A stretch of 64,000 bases of DNA from Acholoe squamosa (GCA_949317995.1 OX439039.1:72240002-72304001); one strand, 5' to 3'. Shown: positions 30,142 through 42,118, numbered from the stretch's first letter. Notes: a model not told the origin generated them from the sequence alone. A program made the numbers and translations.

Positions 30142-30624
30142 TCACGGGCCCCTAGAGGCTGAGAGGAGGAAAAAACTGCATATAGGCTTGCTGAAGATAT
30201 TACACACCTTTTTGACAATCTTTTCACTTAGTTTCCACTCTAGGTCATGCGAGAAGTGTCTAGACAGGTAGTCAGCCAGGACGTTATCCTTCCCCGGGAT
30301 GTGGTTTATTGTTAGCCAAATGTCCCGTTCTTCACACCATTCCCAAATTTCTTTGGCTATCTTATTGCGTGGTTCAGACTTAACCCCACCCATTTTCCTG
30401 ACATAAGCCAGTGATGTAGTGTTGTCAGTCCTGATTTTCAAATTGACCCCGTTCTCTGTGACTAGTGCATCGAGGCCTAATTTTATGGCTGTTAGCTCAT
30501 GAATGTTACTGTGGAGGTCTACCTCCTCATCCTTCCAAATACCTTTGGTGGAAGTGGCGCCCCTGTGGGCGCCCCACCCTGTACCAGAGGCATCTGTTAT
30601 GATTTCAAAATCTGCCCCCCCCAT
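30142..30624 (-). CDS. RNase H domain of the DIRS-like element
   Basis: FEIITDASGTGWGAHRG carries the first catalytic Asp, LHSNIHELTAIKLGLDAL the Glu, IRTDNTTSLAYVRKMGG the second Asp, and IPGKDNVLADYLSRHF the C-terminal motif. The frame starts one base away from the end of the RT frame, so a -1 or +1 change near 30625 separates what should be one RT-RNase H polyprotein. The role is degradation of the RNA strand during cDNA synthesis. Confidence 0.9.
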   Translation of the reverse strand: MGGADFEIITDASGTGWGAHRGATSTKGIWKDEEVDLHSNIHELTAIKLGLDALVTENGVNLKIRTDNTTSLAYVRKMGGVKSEPRNKIAKEIWEWCEERDIWLTINHIPGKDNVLADYLSRHFSHDLEWKLSEKIVKKVCNIFSKPICSFFLLSASRGP

Positions 30625-30625
30625 T

Positions 30626-31735
30626 TCAAATGCGCTTGGAAGCTGTGGGGAGGTGTTCCAGCCACCAACTGATATCCTCTAGGCCTTCCTCACCAATAAC
30701 CATGGGTGAGTCGAAGTTGCCCTTGTGCCTTTCAAGAGCAAGGTTCTTTTCTCTTTCTAGGCCCTTGATATGTGCCGGGCCATATTGGACCCCCGGTGAG
30801 AGAGAAGTCATGAGGCCCACAATCCCCGCTATGTCCCTGATCGTGTAGGGGTCATCAGTACTGGCTAGGTTCCAGATAGCCATGTTGAATTTTTCAACCT
30901 CCTCGTTAGTGGGCCGGACTGTCATAGTGACGGAGTCCAGGTGGAACCCTAGGAAAATTAGATTTTGCGTAGGCGCAAAACCTGATTTTCCTGTATGCAC
31001 TACGAACCCCAACCTATCTAGTTCTTGGGCTAGTTTGTTGGTCGTCTCCCTGCATTGTGCCTCTGTCTCCCCCAGTACGAAGGAATCGTCTATGTATTGG
31101 AAACACTCATGTCCCATCTCCCTGAGATTGAAGAACACTGGGGTAAGAATCTTAGTGAATATGCGAGGGGCACAAGCTAGCCCATTGGGCATAGCTTGTA
31201 ATTCATAGAGGTTATCTTTCCAAAGGAATCTAAGGAATTTTCGATCTTCATCTCTGACTGATACAGAGTAATAAGCGTCTTTAAGGTCAATGGACGACAT
31301 GTAACAGCTGGGTCTCAGCATCTCTATCGCTGTATTCAGGCTGGTCATTTTAAAGTGTTCATACTGAACCGATTCGTTCATTTTCGAGCGATCTAAAATG
31401 AGTCTAAAGTCACCATTTGGTTTCGGCCTGACAAAGACATTTGAGATGAATTGACCCTCTGTCGGTTCGACCATTTTTACTACCCCTTTGTCTAGCAGCT
31501 TGGCTATTTCTTTGTCGACATGGACCTCCTTATCAGGTCCTAAGACATAAGGGAAGGGCGTTCTGTCCTGACAGGGTACGAAGTCTTCGAACGGTATGGA
31601 AATCCCTTTCACCATGCCCAGTACCCAGGGGTCTCTAGTTATTCCCATCCACTGGCTGACATATCTAGATATGCTCCCAGCTACAAAGTTTGTAGCAGTG
31701 TGAATAAACATAAGGGGACTTGCCTGCTCCTCCAA
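30626..31735 (-). CDS. Reverse transcriptase of the DIRS-like element
   Basis: An open frame of 369 codons. Motifs: FVRPKPNGDFRLILDRSKMN (fingers, 101-120), motif A IDLKDAYYSV (149-158), LQAMPNGLACAPRIFTKIL (179-197), catalytic YIDD (214-217), HTGKSGFAPTQNLIFLGFHL (thumb), and the DIRS/gypsy-type connection region. Compared with LINE RTs it lacks the GVPQGS..GP box and has the LTR/DIRS layout. The first Met is not necessarily the native start. RNase H follows directly downstream in another frame. Confidence 0.92.
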   Translation of the reverse strand: MEEQASPLMFIHTATNFVAGSISRYVSQWMGITRDPWVLGMVKGISIPFEDFVPCQDRTPFPYVLGPDKEVHVDKEIAKLLDKGVVKMVEPTEGQFISNVFVRPKPNGDFRLILDRSKMNESVQYEHFKMTSLNTAIEMLRPSCYMSSIDLKDAYYSVSVRDEDRKFLRFLWKDNLYELQAMPNGLACAPRIFTKILTPVFFNLREMGHECFQYIDDSFVLGETEAQCRETTNKLAQELDRLGFVVHTGKSGFAPTQNLIFLGFHLDSVTMTVRPTNEEVEKFNMAIWNLASTDDPYTIRDIAGIVGLMTSLSPGVQYGPAHIKGLEREKNLALERHKGNFDSPMVIGEEGLEDISWWLEHLPTASKRI

Positions 31736-31874
31736 GGACCCTATTTCTGAAAACCCGGCTTCTTTCCGGCTGCTGCAGCGGGTGGGGCCGGGGGCCGAGG
31801 GTTGCGCAGGGCGCTGAACCGTGGTGCCTTGTTGTAGCCCATCTGTGGGAAGACTACGGGCATTCGGGGGAAAT

Positions 31875-32170
31875 TCATCCCCTGCATGCCCATGGCCATT
31901 TGAGCGTTGTTGGGCCGTTTAGGTGGGTACGGCCTTCGTTGCTTAGCTTCGGGGCGGGTTTGGCCTTCCCGGGGGCGGCCTTCGGCTGGGACTTTTCCAG
32001 CTTCTCCGCCATCTTATGGGCTGCATCCACCTCCTTGATGGCCTCTTCAAGGTTACCACCATGCAGGTATTTGGGATCGTTGCCTGCCTTCTTTAGGAGG
32101 TGTTCCCCATACTTGGGCATAATGACCGGCTTGAGGAGATCCTTCCGGCGAGCCGTAATAGCGTTGATCG
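31875..32170 (-). pseudogene. Gag-like ORF remnant of the DIRS-like element
   Basis: About 100 codons: INAITARRKDLLKPVIMPKY, KKAGNDPKYLHGGNLEEAIK, then a Lys/Pro/Ala-rich stretch. Upstream the frame runs without interruption into a tRNA-like SINE (about 32178-32286), whose translation is not part of the gag. Position and basic composition fit a DIRS gag; there is no diagnostic motif. Confidence 0.5.
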
Positions 32171-32177
32171 TGCTGAC

Positions 32178-32286
32178 GCCAGCAGGATTCGAACCCACGA
32201 CGTCTTGATGTACACTAGCGCCCCCGCCAAAAGACGGCGAACGGAGGAACCATTCCAGCGCCTTAACCTGCTCGGCCACGGCGGCG
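32178..32286 (-). repeat. tRNA-Leu-like SINE head, minus strand, copy 1
   Basis: Minus-strand reading: GCCGCCGTGGCCGAGCAGGT (A-box) and GGGTTCGAATCCTGC (B-box), separated by a long variable region as in class II tRNAs. The acceptor ends do not pair well, so a SINE head is more likely than a tRNA gene. Confidence 0.7.
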
Positions 32287-32739
32287 AGGGTCTGGCCTGG
32301 CCATGTATGAGGGGTGTCCCTCCAGCTCAGGTCGTCGGGGGACGAGGTAAACTGAGCGATTTCTGAGGGAATGTGAGCGATTTAGAGGCTATCAGGGCAA
32401 ATGACTCATCCTAGGCTGATCTGTGAGCTGCCAGGGGGCAGCAAATCGATCATTAAGGCTCTAATAAGTGTAAAACTGGACAGTTTGGCACCAGGGGGTG
32501 CAGGTTAGTCCAGAGCTGGGGCAGCCCAGCTAGAAGGACGCCACCGTGACCTAGTTCCCAGCATCGATCCGGGCACGAGGGGAGGCAGTACAAAAACTTA
32601 AAAAATTAAGAATCTGCTGAACATCCGAGGTTCCAGGGGGAACCAAGAGCTGCAGAGTACTTTTATACAGCTTCTCATTTTCTGTAAAAACCAGGGAAGG
32701 CTTTATAAGTAAACAGTAATACATTTACAATTAGTTTTC

Positions 32740-32744
<5 letters not shown>

Positions 32745-32782
<38 letters not shown>
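32745..32782. repeat. (TA)n microsatellite
   Basis: Uninterrupted TA dinucleotides preceded by ATATAAATATA. Confidence 0.95.
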
Positions 32783-32785
<3 letters not shown>

Positions 32786-32857
32786 CATCAGATATTTAAC
32801 ATATAGTTATACCCTGATGTATCAGTGGCAAAGGTTCGTGCGCCTAACTGCGCCGCC

Positions 32858-33064
32858 AGCAGGATTCAAACCCACGACGCCCTTATTAGCGCCGGGGGTG
32901 GGGTTCGAACCTGCGTTTTCCGACAGCGAAACGCGTCCGTGCGCTTAACTGCGCCGGCCACAGGATTCGAACCCGCAATGTCTTGATATACCGTGGCGCC
33001 CCCCTCCAAAAGACGGCGACTGGAGGAACTATTCCAGCACCTTAACCCGCTCGGCCACGGCGGC
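32858..33064 (-). repeat. tRNA-like SINE heads, copies 2 and 3
   Basis: Two B-box matches on the minus strand (GGTTCGAACCCCA near 32903-32915 and GGGTTCGAATCCTG near 32960-32973). The second is followed upstream by the A-box GTGGCCGAGCGGGTTAAGG (near 33040-33060), giving a tRNA-Leu-like head. The first is a truncated head. Confidence 0.65.
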
Positions 33065-33639
33065 GAGGGTCCGGCCTGGCCGTGTATGAGGGGTGTCGCT
33101 CCAGCTCAGGTCGTCGGGGGACGCGGTCAACTGAGCGATTTCTGAGCGAATGTGAGCGATTTAGAGGCTATCAGGGTGAATAACTCGTCCTAGGCTGATC
33201 TGTGAGCTGCCAGGGGGCAGCAAATCGATCATTAAGGCTCTAATAAGTGTAAAACTGGACAGTTTGGCACCAGGGGGTGCAGGTTAGTCCAGAGCTGGGG
33301 CAGCCCAGCTAGAAGGACGCCACCGTGACCTAGTTCCCGGCGTCGATCCGGGCACGAGGGGAGGCAGTACAAAAAACTTAAAAAATTAAGAATCTGCTGA
33401 ACATCCAAGGTTCCAGGGGGAAACAAGGGCTGCAGAGTACTTTTATACAGCTTCCCTGAAACAGGGAGAGCTAGATAATAAGAAAAACTGTACTTACCAG
33501 GCTAAAAACAGTGGTGAACTGTAAGAACTGACTGTTGTTGTTGCCGCGTTTTCCTGAACTGACTGCGCATGCGCGAATCCACCTCTCGTAGGTTTCCGGA
33601 AACGCTTAAGGTTTCCGAGGGATAATTGTTCATTATGCC

Positions 33640-35400
33640 TTTAATATGCATTATAACTTTGAGATTCCTAAAGTGTATGAAGGCTAATGCATTACTAAAT
33701 AACATTACCAGTCCATTTTGTTATTTCTGTTCATTATATATATTAATTTAGCCCAGATATAAAAAAAATCACTTCTTAAGGCTTAGATATGCATCCTTAT
33801 AACCATAAATCCGTTCTAAACTACTCAAAATATAGAATAACATGTACTAACTTATTTAAAGCTAAACCTAACCCCCATACAAGAGGGGGATTAAACCAGA
33901 TATAGCTCAATATGTTACCTATGCCCCCAGGGCATAAGTTCCACTCATATCAATGCCATAAGGCACGGGTTTACAACCATACACCATGCCCCTCAGTCCC
34001 CTACCTCCTAGGTGGACCTGTGTTGTACTACTGCAGGGCTCTATAGGGGCCGTTTACACAGCACTCAGCGGGGCAGGTGAACGGCCTATATGTGGGACGC
34101 GAGTGGTCATTTTTCAACAACAGTGGAGGGGGGGGGGCTGGCGCATTTGATATGGGGGGCAGACATTTTTCGACCCCTTAGTCAGAACTCCTCTGTGGGG
34201 GAGGGGTCAAAATAGTTTCATCTGTTTTCAGTGTAAAAGCCTGCATGTTACTATAGGTTAAAAGGGCGTGTTCGCGCCAATTGGAGGAGGGGGGGGGGGT
34301 CAATTTCACCCTCCAGAGGGGTGGGTGGGGTCAAAATTCTGTTATCGCATCCGTGTGTAAACCCACCAACCCCCCTGTAGTTAAAAAAATGATCACTCCC
34401 TCAGACAATAAAAAAAGAATAGAAAAGTCAGAATTCCCTATCCCGGTAACAAGAAGTCACTTGTCACGCCTTTGCCCCTTGTGATTAAACCTGCAGCAGT
34501 ATGGCTGGGTCCATTCTAATCAGACACCATTCCTATGTACACACTGGATCACCGAGTGGCTCACAGAGCACCATTGGCACCACCTTGTGCTATGTCATGT
34601 ACCTCCTAATACCCCGATGATCTCACCTGTATTTCAATAGCAAATGTAACAATTTAAGCTTAATCATAGACTGTGCTCTATTACCTAAGATATATACATC
34701 CTAGTTATGTTTTTCTCAGTATCAACATTTGTTGCATTAAATTATACTATATTATGACGGAAATCTCAGGAAAAAAGTGAATCAAGCCTCTGCTGTTATT
34801 ACATGAAATCTTGTCACTGTCAAAATAACTAAAGATCCATCAGTTAATTAATCATTATCGTCTTCACATAAGCAATAAGTGTCATTATCACAGTTAAAAC
34901 TGTAAGCTAACCGCTATGTACATGACTAGCAGGGACAGAAATCAAGGCGAGTATCAAATTAACCCCTGGAGTAAGTAAGTCATGCTTCAGTCTCAAGACT
35001 AAACCGCAGCACCGTGGCTCACCTATCCCATTCCTCCAGTAGCTACCTGTAAATGCCTTTTTGTTCTCAAAATCTTTCCATTTTGTTATGCATTTATGCA
35101 AAATTACTTTTATTTTATGATACTTCATTACTGTATGGCCTGTAGAACTTTACATTAAGGCCCATTTCCTGGCACTTGTGCTTCCTTAAGAGAGGGATTC
35201 CCTGCCTTTTTGATATTCTTGATCATTATCTTCTTCAGATATATGATAAACACCTTGGCAATAAGTATCACTATCACAGTTAAAACTGTAAACCAACAGC
35301 TGTGCACAGGACAGCGGAGCAGTAGCTGAGTGTCCCCCCACCTCCTACACCCAGTGGTGTGCCTGCCTGCCTACCTACAACTACACATCCACCCTGCCCC
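33640..35400. other. No recognisable gene
   Basis: AT-rich sequence with GGGG-rich patches (34120-34340). An imperfect direct repeat, CACAGTTAAAACTGTAA with flanks, occurs at about 34850-34925 and 35220-35310. No coding region is supported. Confidence 0.5.
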
Positions 35401-35407
35401 TGCCTAT

Positions 35408-35450
35408 TATACCCACTGGTGATTGTCTGATGGTATCACCAGTGGGTATA
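35408..35450. other. Perfect 15-bp hairpin
   Basis: TATACCCACTGGTGA (35408-35422) pairs with TCACCAGTGGGTATA (35436-35450) around a 13-base loop. Confidence 0.85.
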
Positions 35451-36539
35451 GTAGTCACCTACCCACCCTGCCTTCACACCCAACTGGCTTAATGAGGGTA
35501 TTGCGTAGTTCTTTTTCTGGGTGAGTGGTTATAATCCCCCTTCCTGATAGGGGATCAAACACTGCTGGTCTGGGGTGGTACATGCAGGCAGAAGGGTAGT
35601 CTGCACTGTGCATTGGTCATAATATTGGCCTGATATTATTCTATCGGATGGCAGACTAATGCTTTCTTATATATGTATGATATTCCTGATATCAATGAGC
35701 CATTATAATGCATAAATACAGTTTTGTAAATATAACTTTACAAAATAGGCTAATTAGGGAGAGTGTAAATGGTCCCCAAAATAGATTAGTCATAGATGTT
35801 CAATTTGACAATGGCAGTTTTAAAGCGCCTTTATATATATATATATATAAGTCAAGTGAATCTAACAAATGATTCATCTTTAAGATGTCTAGTCTGGGAT
35901 TTATAAGAACAATAATACTTGTCAGTGTTTTGTAAAGGGTAGAATTTCTATAGATATCAGCGTTTTATCAAAATTAGGGGTCATTTTGAGGCTTCACTGA
36001 TTAAACTAAAAATAGGGTACCTATTTTGCTCCAAAATCAGTAAATAGGGATTTCCAATTCTGGTAACACAGATGGTGTCCAACAGACGTGGAAGAGCAGG
36101 TGCTGGGACAGTATCAACAGTTATAAGCTCATTCAAACCAAGATCCTCCATATTTTCATTGTCGTCAATATTTGGCTGCATGCCGCCAGCCATTAGAACA
36201 GCTGCAGGCAACTTACTAAACAGATCTTGGCCAATGTTGGCAAAAATGGTAAGAAACAACTACATGTTGTTTCGGGTATTGATGAGTGGTACAGAGACGC
36301 CACACTACTGACCCCTGATGCGCAGGTGTTCATGCTTAGACCTCCATGCTGGAAGGTTTGCCATGCTTGCTGCTTGCTTATTGCTTTGAAAAATTTTGAA
36401 AATGGTGACCTGTTCATGGGGTCTTCAGTATGATAGGTGTAAACCTCAGTGCCCTCAATGTGGTTTGGATTACATTAAGCTGAAGGCCACTTTAAACGCT
36501 CCACAAAACAAATACTAGGACTTCATTTTGAAAATAGCA

Positions 36540-37874
36540 AACATGGAGGAGCCTGCTTCCCCATCCATTGACTGGCAGGAACAGCTTGAGAAGCAGATTG
36601 AATTAGCAGCATAAAAGCAATCCCATTTAGAGGAGTTAGCCTGCAGAGAGCGGGAGGTGGTGGATTTGGAACACAACTGAGCAGCCATCAATTCTCAAAA
36701 CATTGAGTTGGAGAAAGACATTGCGAAATCTAGGTCAGACGTTGCTTCACTCCCCGGCCGGCAACCAGCTTCAGTGTAAAATGGCGGCAGAGCACCTTCC
36801 GGTGCCCACAACAGCAAGTCTTCACAGCTTGTTCAGCAGCAGAAATCACCTTTTCCCGGCATTGGAGGAGGTCCTTTTGGGTCCATGTACCCCATCCCAG
36901 GTAAACTGTTCTACTATGAAGACGGTACACCTTACTCAGGACTTCAGCCTGACGCAGCATCCACTCTACAAGAGGGCCTTCAGTCAGTGGGCTTAGGCCT
37001 GCAGGCTCTAGGGTTTTGGGGTGACACTTCAGAATTGAATATAGCAGGTGAGGGTGGTTTGTTAAGTTTGATTGGCACTGGCTCTGTTAGGAAGAAACGA
37101 TCCAAGCATTGGATAAATAGACAAAGGTGCACGAGAATTGGTCAGCACTGAGGGTTATCACACGAGGCGAAGCCGAGTGTGATAACCCTCAGTGCTGACC
37201 AATTCAAGTGCTCCTTTGTATTTATCTCAAGTTAATTTAGTCAGATATGTTCAAAATTCGATTTATTTGGCATTAGAAATGATTTTATCATCAGTTATTT
37301 GACCGTTTTGGATGTTTTCCCAGGGAGTGTGATACGGGGAAGGGTTATCACACTGTGGGGTGTGATACAGAGTTTCTTGGTTAAGCCTATGGGGCTCTCG
37401 TATTCAACTTGAGATAAGAGCTGATTATCATTTACCTTATGACAAAAGTTACGACAAGATGTCATACCACGAGCTGGTGTATTGCATGGTATGTGTGGCT
37501 CAAAGTATCAGAAAGTCCAATACTGACCGCTTTAATATCGACGACTATCTTGAGCACATGAAATACGTCACATATAAGGAGATTAAGCCTACTTAACGCC
37601 TAAGTTGCCAAATATGATTATGATTACAAAGGTGATCAGAGGAGAGACTAGTTTTGTTGCGGCTGAGCATACCGCTAACGCAGAACATTTTGGTATTGAC
37701 AATACCAAGGCCTACAACAAGGCTATGAAAGTTCTGCAGAACATGTCTGATTTATGCTGGCTATGTGATCCCTCCCTGCAGTCTCAGCTGTGTAGTGTTA
37801 AAAGACCAAAACTCAGACACTACCCATTTCTGTACTCTCTTGTTCCTACTACCAGTAATGAAGCACATGGCTAA
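36540..37874 (+). pseudogene. Decayed coiled-coil ORF, gag-like, unrecognised
   Basis: From ATG 36543 the frame reads MEEPASPSIDWQEQLEKQ and a Glu/Lys/Leu-rich heptad stretch with two stops (about 36612 and 36678). Open frames follow around 36885-37140 (MYPIPGKLFYYEDGTPYSG) and, after a hairpin element, RADYHLPYDKSYDKMSYHEL and FNIDDYLEHMKYVTYKE, then TKVIRGETSFVAAEHTANAE to 37874. A coiled coil followed by such a domain would fit a retroelement gag, but I cannot name the family. Several stops and frame changes show it is dead. Confidence 0.4.
37136..37204. mobile_element. Perfect 28-bp hairpin, likely MITE core inside the decayed ORF
   Basis: AATTGGTCAGCACTGAGGGT and the next eight bases (37136-37163) pair perfectly with 37177-37204. 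The 13-base loop (GAGGCGAAGCCGA) is itself partly self-complementary. The frame of the surrounding ORF resumes near 37410. TATCTCAAGTT (37219) and AACTTGAGATA (37407) form another inverted pair. Confidence 0.75.
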
Positions 37875-39242
37875 TTATGGCCTATATTTTGTGTGATCAA
37901 TACAGGGTCAATACAAGCATATATATATGTTCCATTTTGAGATATGGCACTGACTTAAAAAATGAGATAAAATGTCTAATGATTTAAGCGAAAAATAGAA
38001 AGTGTCCCATTACAGGACTGCTTACTTCTAAACCTACATGATCCCCATGAGTGTATGTGTGTGGGGGGGGGGCGTATGATACCTTGTCCACAAATAGATC
38101 GCTTAATAGAACTGCATGACAACCCTATTTGTGTGGTGACAAGTAGCTAATTATAGCTGTGTCTAGACCAATCAAACATCAGTCATGCTAGTCAGGTGAA
38201 GTAGTCTACCTAAAATGGATCTATGCCCATTGTCAGCATAATACATACATTAAATTCATTATAAATCTCACTCTATAGTAATACCTATATAATTATCGCC
38301 TCCACCTATTAACCGCCCATATTTCACCTTCTGTACAATTAAGCCCCATTAAAACAATTATATATAAGCAGTACCACTAATAGTCCAGAATAACATAAAG
38401 AACATACAAGGGACAACCATTAGGTAGGATATCCATTATACAGGATAACTACTATGCATGATAACCATCATGCAGGGTTATCCCATAGTAAGGCCCATAG
38501 ACCGGTTCATTCCAGACCTAGCAAGCCCATGGGACAGGATACCCATATCGCTATTAGTAGAACCAATAGCAGCCCTGACGGTCACCCAGCTCGGACGCAG
38601 GTTGTGCAGCGCCACCTTCCGGTGTATAATAGCATAGCCATGCAGCATCATGTGCTGCACCATATAAGTTAACTGATACATGCATGCCAAGCCTGGAACC
38701 ATAGACTTCCTATGGTAATATCGGAGTGCACGATGGAGATCATTATCATGGCATGGAAGGACTTAATTATTATATTGTAAGTTGAGTATGGAGTCTCTCA
38801 CAATGGAAATGTGTATCGTCTCATTAGCCAAGCAAGAAGTATTGTTCACCATGAAACATCAATTGTTAAGCCTATACAATAAACTATAAAATATTAAACT
38901 GTATCTACAAGTTCTTGAGTTATCTCTTCATCAATGTCATCGAGAATCATGATGTCCATGTCCACTGATCTCACAACTATCCCAAAATGATGCTCCTGAT
39001 TACATTAATAAAAAAGTCGATTTACTATAGAGCTCTATGGACAATTTGGACAGCTTTCACAAACCTCTTTTTCTAAACCTTCCACATCAAATTTCAACAA
39101 TTCCTGGAAATTGTATGCACAACTTTCTCACACTACTCTCAGATTTCCTGCATTTACCTCCATATGTCTGCTATTAAGCACCAACTTTGTCTTAATATTT
39201 TGGCCAAACCCCTATGTAAAGAACGGGGGAGGGGGTCATTCT
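37875..39242. other. No recognisable gene
   Basis: AT-rich, no supported coding region. Short ORFs on both strands at 38454-38702 are complements of each other and show no family features. Confidence 0.5.
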
Positions 39243-39728
39243 GTATAGCCAGACATCTATAAAGCATGGCACGGCCCCCATAATAAGTAGTTTCCCAGCC
39301 TTGTGAGCGAACACATCCTAGCTTTCAATTATTTATTATGTAGGCATCAAAAGTTAAAATAAATTTGATTTGAAGCATGCCATGTTTACCGTGCACTCCC
39401 TGTCAACTAGCAGAATATAGAATGATTGCCTTATTTTATTATTCCTTTTACTTGACAAAATAATGAACAATTCAAGCTAAATTTATGTATAGCCAGACAT
39501 CTATAAAGCATGGCACGGCCCCCATAATAAGTAGTTTCCCAGCCTTGTGAGCGAACACATCCTAGCTTTCAATTATTTATTATGTAGGCATCAAAAGTTA
39601 AAATAAATTTGATTTGAAGCATGCCATGTTTACCGTGCACTCCCTGTCAACTAGCAGAATATAGAATGATTGCCTTATTTTATTATTCCTTTTACTTGAC
39701 AAAATAATGAACAATTCAAGCTAAATTT
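39243..39728. repeat. 243-bp tandem duplication directly upstream of LINE-A2
   Basis: GTATAGCCAGACATCTATAA and the following bases occur at 39243 and 39486. The second copy ends where the truncated LINE-A2 ORF1 begins. The copies are almost identical, so the event is recent. Confidence 0.92.
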
Positions 39729-39738
39729 ATCATAGATA

Positions 39739-40044
39739 TTGCACATGTGTAAGGAGCACACTAAGGTCTTTATCACAATTGATCCGCCTACATCTTCAGC
39801 AGTGGTTACTACTCATCAAAGGATCACTATTGATCAACTTCAAGCTGCACAGAGAGTCGCTGCATCCTCTATACCATCTCCTACTAGTACTACTGCTGCT
39901 ACTCACACACCCATTGTATCCCCCCAGTGCAGCAAGGACAGTAAGGGTAAAAAAGACAAGACCAAGTCAACTCATACTAAAATGAGCACTGAGTCACTCT
40001 CCCTGCAAAAGAGAATGATGGGACTTTTCTCCCCCAAGAAGTGA
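39739..40044 (+). pseudogene. LINE-A2 ORF1 C-terminal tail, 5' truncated
   Basis: Thr/Ser/Pro-rich sequence (TSSAVVTTHQR, SPTSTTAATHTPIVSP), then a Lys-rich tail (KDSKGKKDKTKST) ending in FSPKK. Composition and position match the end of LINE-A ORF1 (1000-1448). Any NADAR domain would lie upstream and has been lost with the 5' end. Confidence 0.65.
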
Positions 40045-40670
40045 GGTGCAAAGCACACCTAGCTAATTGATATTATGTTCATTTTTCCCCAAAGGTTAAC
40101 TCACATAAACACAAATTGTTTATACTATGTTGTATTATTTGTAAATACTCATTAGGAGTTAATACGATAAAGGGCTGAACACTGTATTATATGTTGGTTT
40201 ACAAACCTCTGTTTACTTTTCTTTTCATAATTGCTTAGGGAGTTTAAACACCCTCTTATATATTACAAATACTGACTCACTAATACTCCCTCCCCTACCG
40301 CGTTTTTATAACGGGAGACACTGATGGTTATCCAACTCTGACCACTTGAGGTTGGACGCTATTAACCTCTATGGACTCTATTGGCATTATGTAAACTTGA
40401 CCCACTGACACAGTGTCACTCAGGTGTGTAGTAAGTAATTAACTGGATTTCACCCAGCTGACTGAATGCCAGTAATCACTATCTGTTTTTAACTTATAAT
40501 GTATATATGACACAGCCTAAACAACTCATGCCTATACTATGTTATAAAAGGCTAGTTGCCTCATATATTGAGGATTTATTACTCCTTATAGAGCGCGCTG
40601 ACCCCCCCCCCCCCACCGCCTATGCATGATTGCCTACTTACTTACTTGGGAAACCATTAGAATTGTTAAA

Positions 40671-42118
40671 TGACTTTCATACATGATTTTGTCCCAAAAA
40701 AGGGCTTGAGATTTGCTTGACTCAACGCTAGATCTATATATGGTAAAAGAACTGATGCTTTCAAAATTATAAGTAGCATGGACATCACAGGGGTTGTAGA
40801 GTCTTGGTTAAATCCATCTATACCAGAGCCAGATTTATATGCACCGGGTTACCAATATATACGTCTTGATAGATACCCCAATCGTAATAAAAAAACTGGA
40901 GGTCTCATGCTATATCTAAGGGACACCTACATTGCTACACCTGACTTACAATCATCTTTTATTGATGAGGAATACGAAATTCTGTGTGTTGACGTTGAAA
41001 TTAAGGTCAATAAATACAAAATCTATGTTTGTTATAGACCACCAGACTGGAATGTCAGTAAAAAGGCTATATATGATAAACTAAAGTTAATCACACAACT
41101 TGTCACGAAAAATAGAAAAATCATCTTCTTTGGTGACTTTAATGTTAACCTTTTAGATAAGAAAGATGTTGAAGCCTCTGGTGTTGATGAATTCTATGCT
41201 GATTGCAAGGTATTTCAATTAATAAATAATGTGACCCGCCCTGTCTCTGGCACTTTAATAGACCACATATATACAAATACACATAATGTGGCTTCCTCTG
41301 GACTAATTGATTTCTACTTAGCAGATCACACTCCTATTTTCATGATTCTAAAATGTGAGCGAAGTAAGATTAAGAAAAAATGTGTCAGAGCCAGAATATA
41401 CAGGAATTATGACTTTCTCATTTTAAAGAATCACCTCCTTAACTACAACTGGGAGCATGTGTTACTGTGTGATGATCCCAACATCATATGGAATAAATTG
41501 GTGGAGGTGCTGACGAATATTTTAGATGTCATGTGCCCAATAAGGAAAATTGTGATTCCAGAATATACCCCCCCTGGCTAACTGCTAACGTCTTAGACCT
41601 GATGAGGCTAAGAGATAAATGGTATAGAACAGCAAAAAATACATCCTCCATTGACGACTGGCCAATTACAGGTAAGACTTTAGAGAAGATTGTTTGTAAA
41701 AGGCTACAGGCATACATGGAAACTAATGATTTGCTGTGTCCCCACCAACATGGATATCGAAAGGAGCACTCGACCCAGACTGCTATAACTGAACACCTTT
41801 CCTTGGTTAAAAACATTATTGAAGAGAAACCTACATATTGTCTATATTTAGAGCTTTGTTAATTACACTATTATAAAAAAGCTTTCGATACTGTTTCCCA
41901 CTTCAAATTATTGAAAAAATTAGGGGCAATTGGACTTAGCCAAAAAACTTGTAGATTTTTCGGAAATTATTTAATGAATAGATACCAGAAGACACTTGCT
42001 AATGATAAGATTTCCACAACTAAATTAGTTACATAGTTACATACTCAGGGATCAGTCCTGGGTCCTGTGCTCTTTTCTATTTATATTAATCCCCTAGCTA
42101 AGGTTGATGATTTTGATA
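40671..42118 (+). pseudogene. LINE-A2 ORF2 fragment in unit 1
   Basis: Endonuclease region with VVESWLNPS, VCYRPPDWN, GDFNVNLLDKKD, LIDHIY and LADHTPIFMILKCE. Unlike the other units this one reads through as CERSKIKKKC (CGA not TGA). A frameshift at the C6 run near 41573 and the 588-base deletion remove the EN-RT linker. RT then stops in the inserted YCLYLELC segment (41862) and the MITE end follows DDFDI. Confidence 0.85.

Larger units (their letters stand above)
32185..33455 (-). repeat. Direct duplication of a SINE-containing segment, about 780-bp period
   Basis: About 500 bases (32185-32690) recur at 32962-33455 with roughly 93% identity: tRNA-like head, the GGTCTGGCCTGGCC block, the 188-bp piece also found in the recombinase gene, and the tail AATCTGCTGAACATCC. 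The two copies are separated by a (TA)n tract and further tRNA-like fragments. Confidence 0.85.
28640..33630 (-). mobile_element. DIRS-like tyrosine-recombinase retrotransposon with inverted terminal repeats
   Basis: The terminal repeat CCCTCGGAAACCTTAAGCGT (28643 onwards) recurs inverted at 33585-33625 (ending ACGCTTAAGGTTTCCGAGGG). Minus-strand content: gag-like ORF remnant, RT (31735-30626), RNase H (30624-30142), tyrosine recombinase split by an insertion (30140 to 28797). No methyltransferase domain was recognised. SINE-like pieces have inserted in the gag and recombinase genes and near the right end, so this copy is not autonomous. Confidence 0.85.

Noticed and set aside
35981-36433. 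Opposed ORFs of 92 and 68 codons
   Set aside because: They overlap in antisense, and neither shows domain features or splice support.
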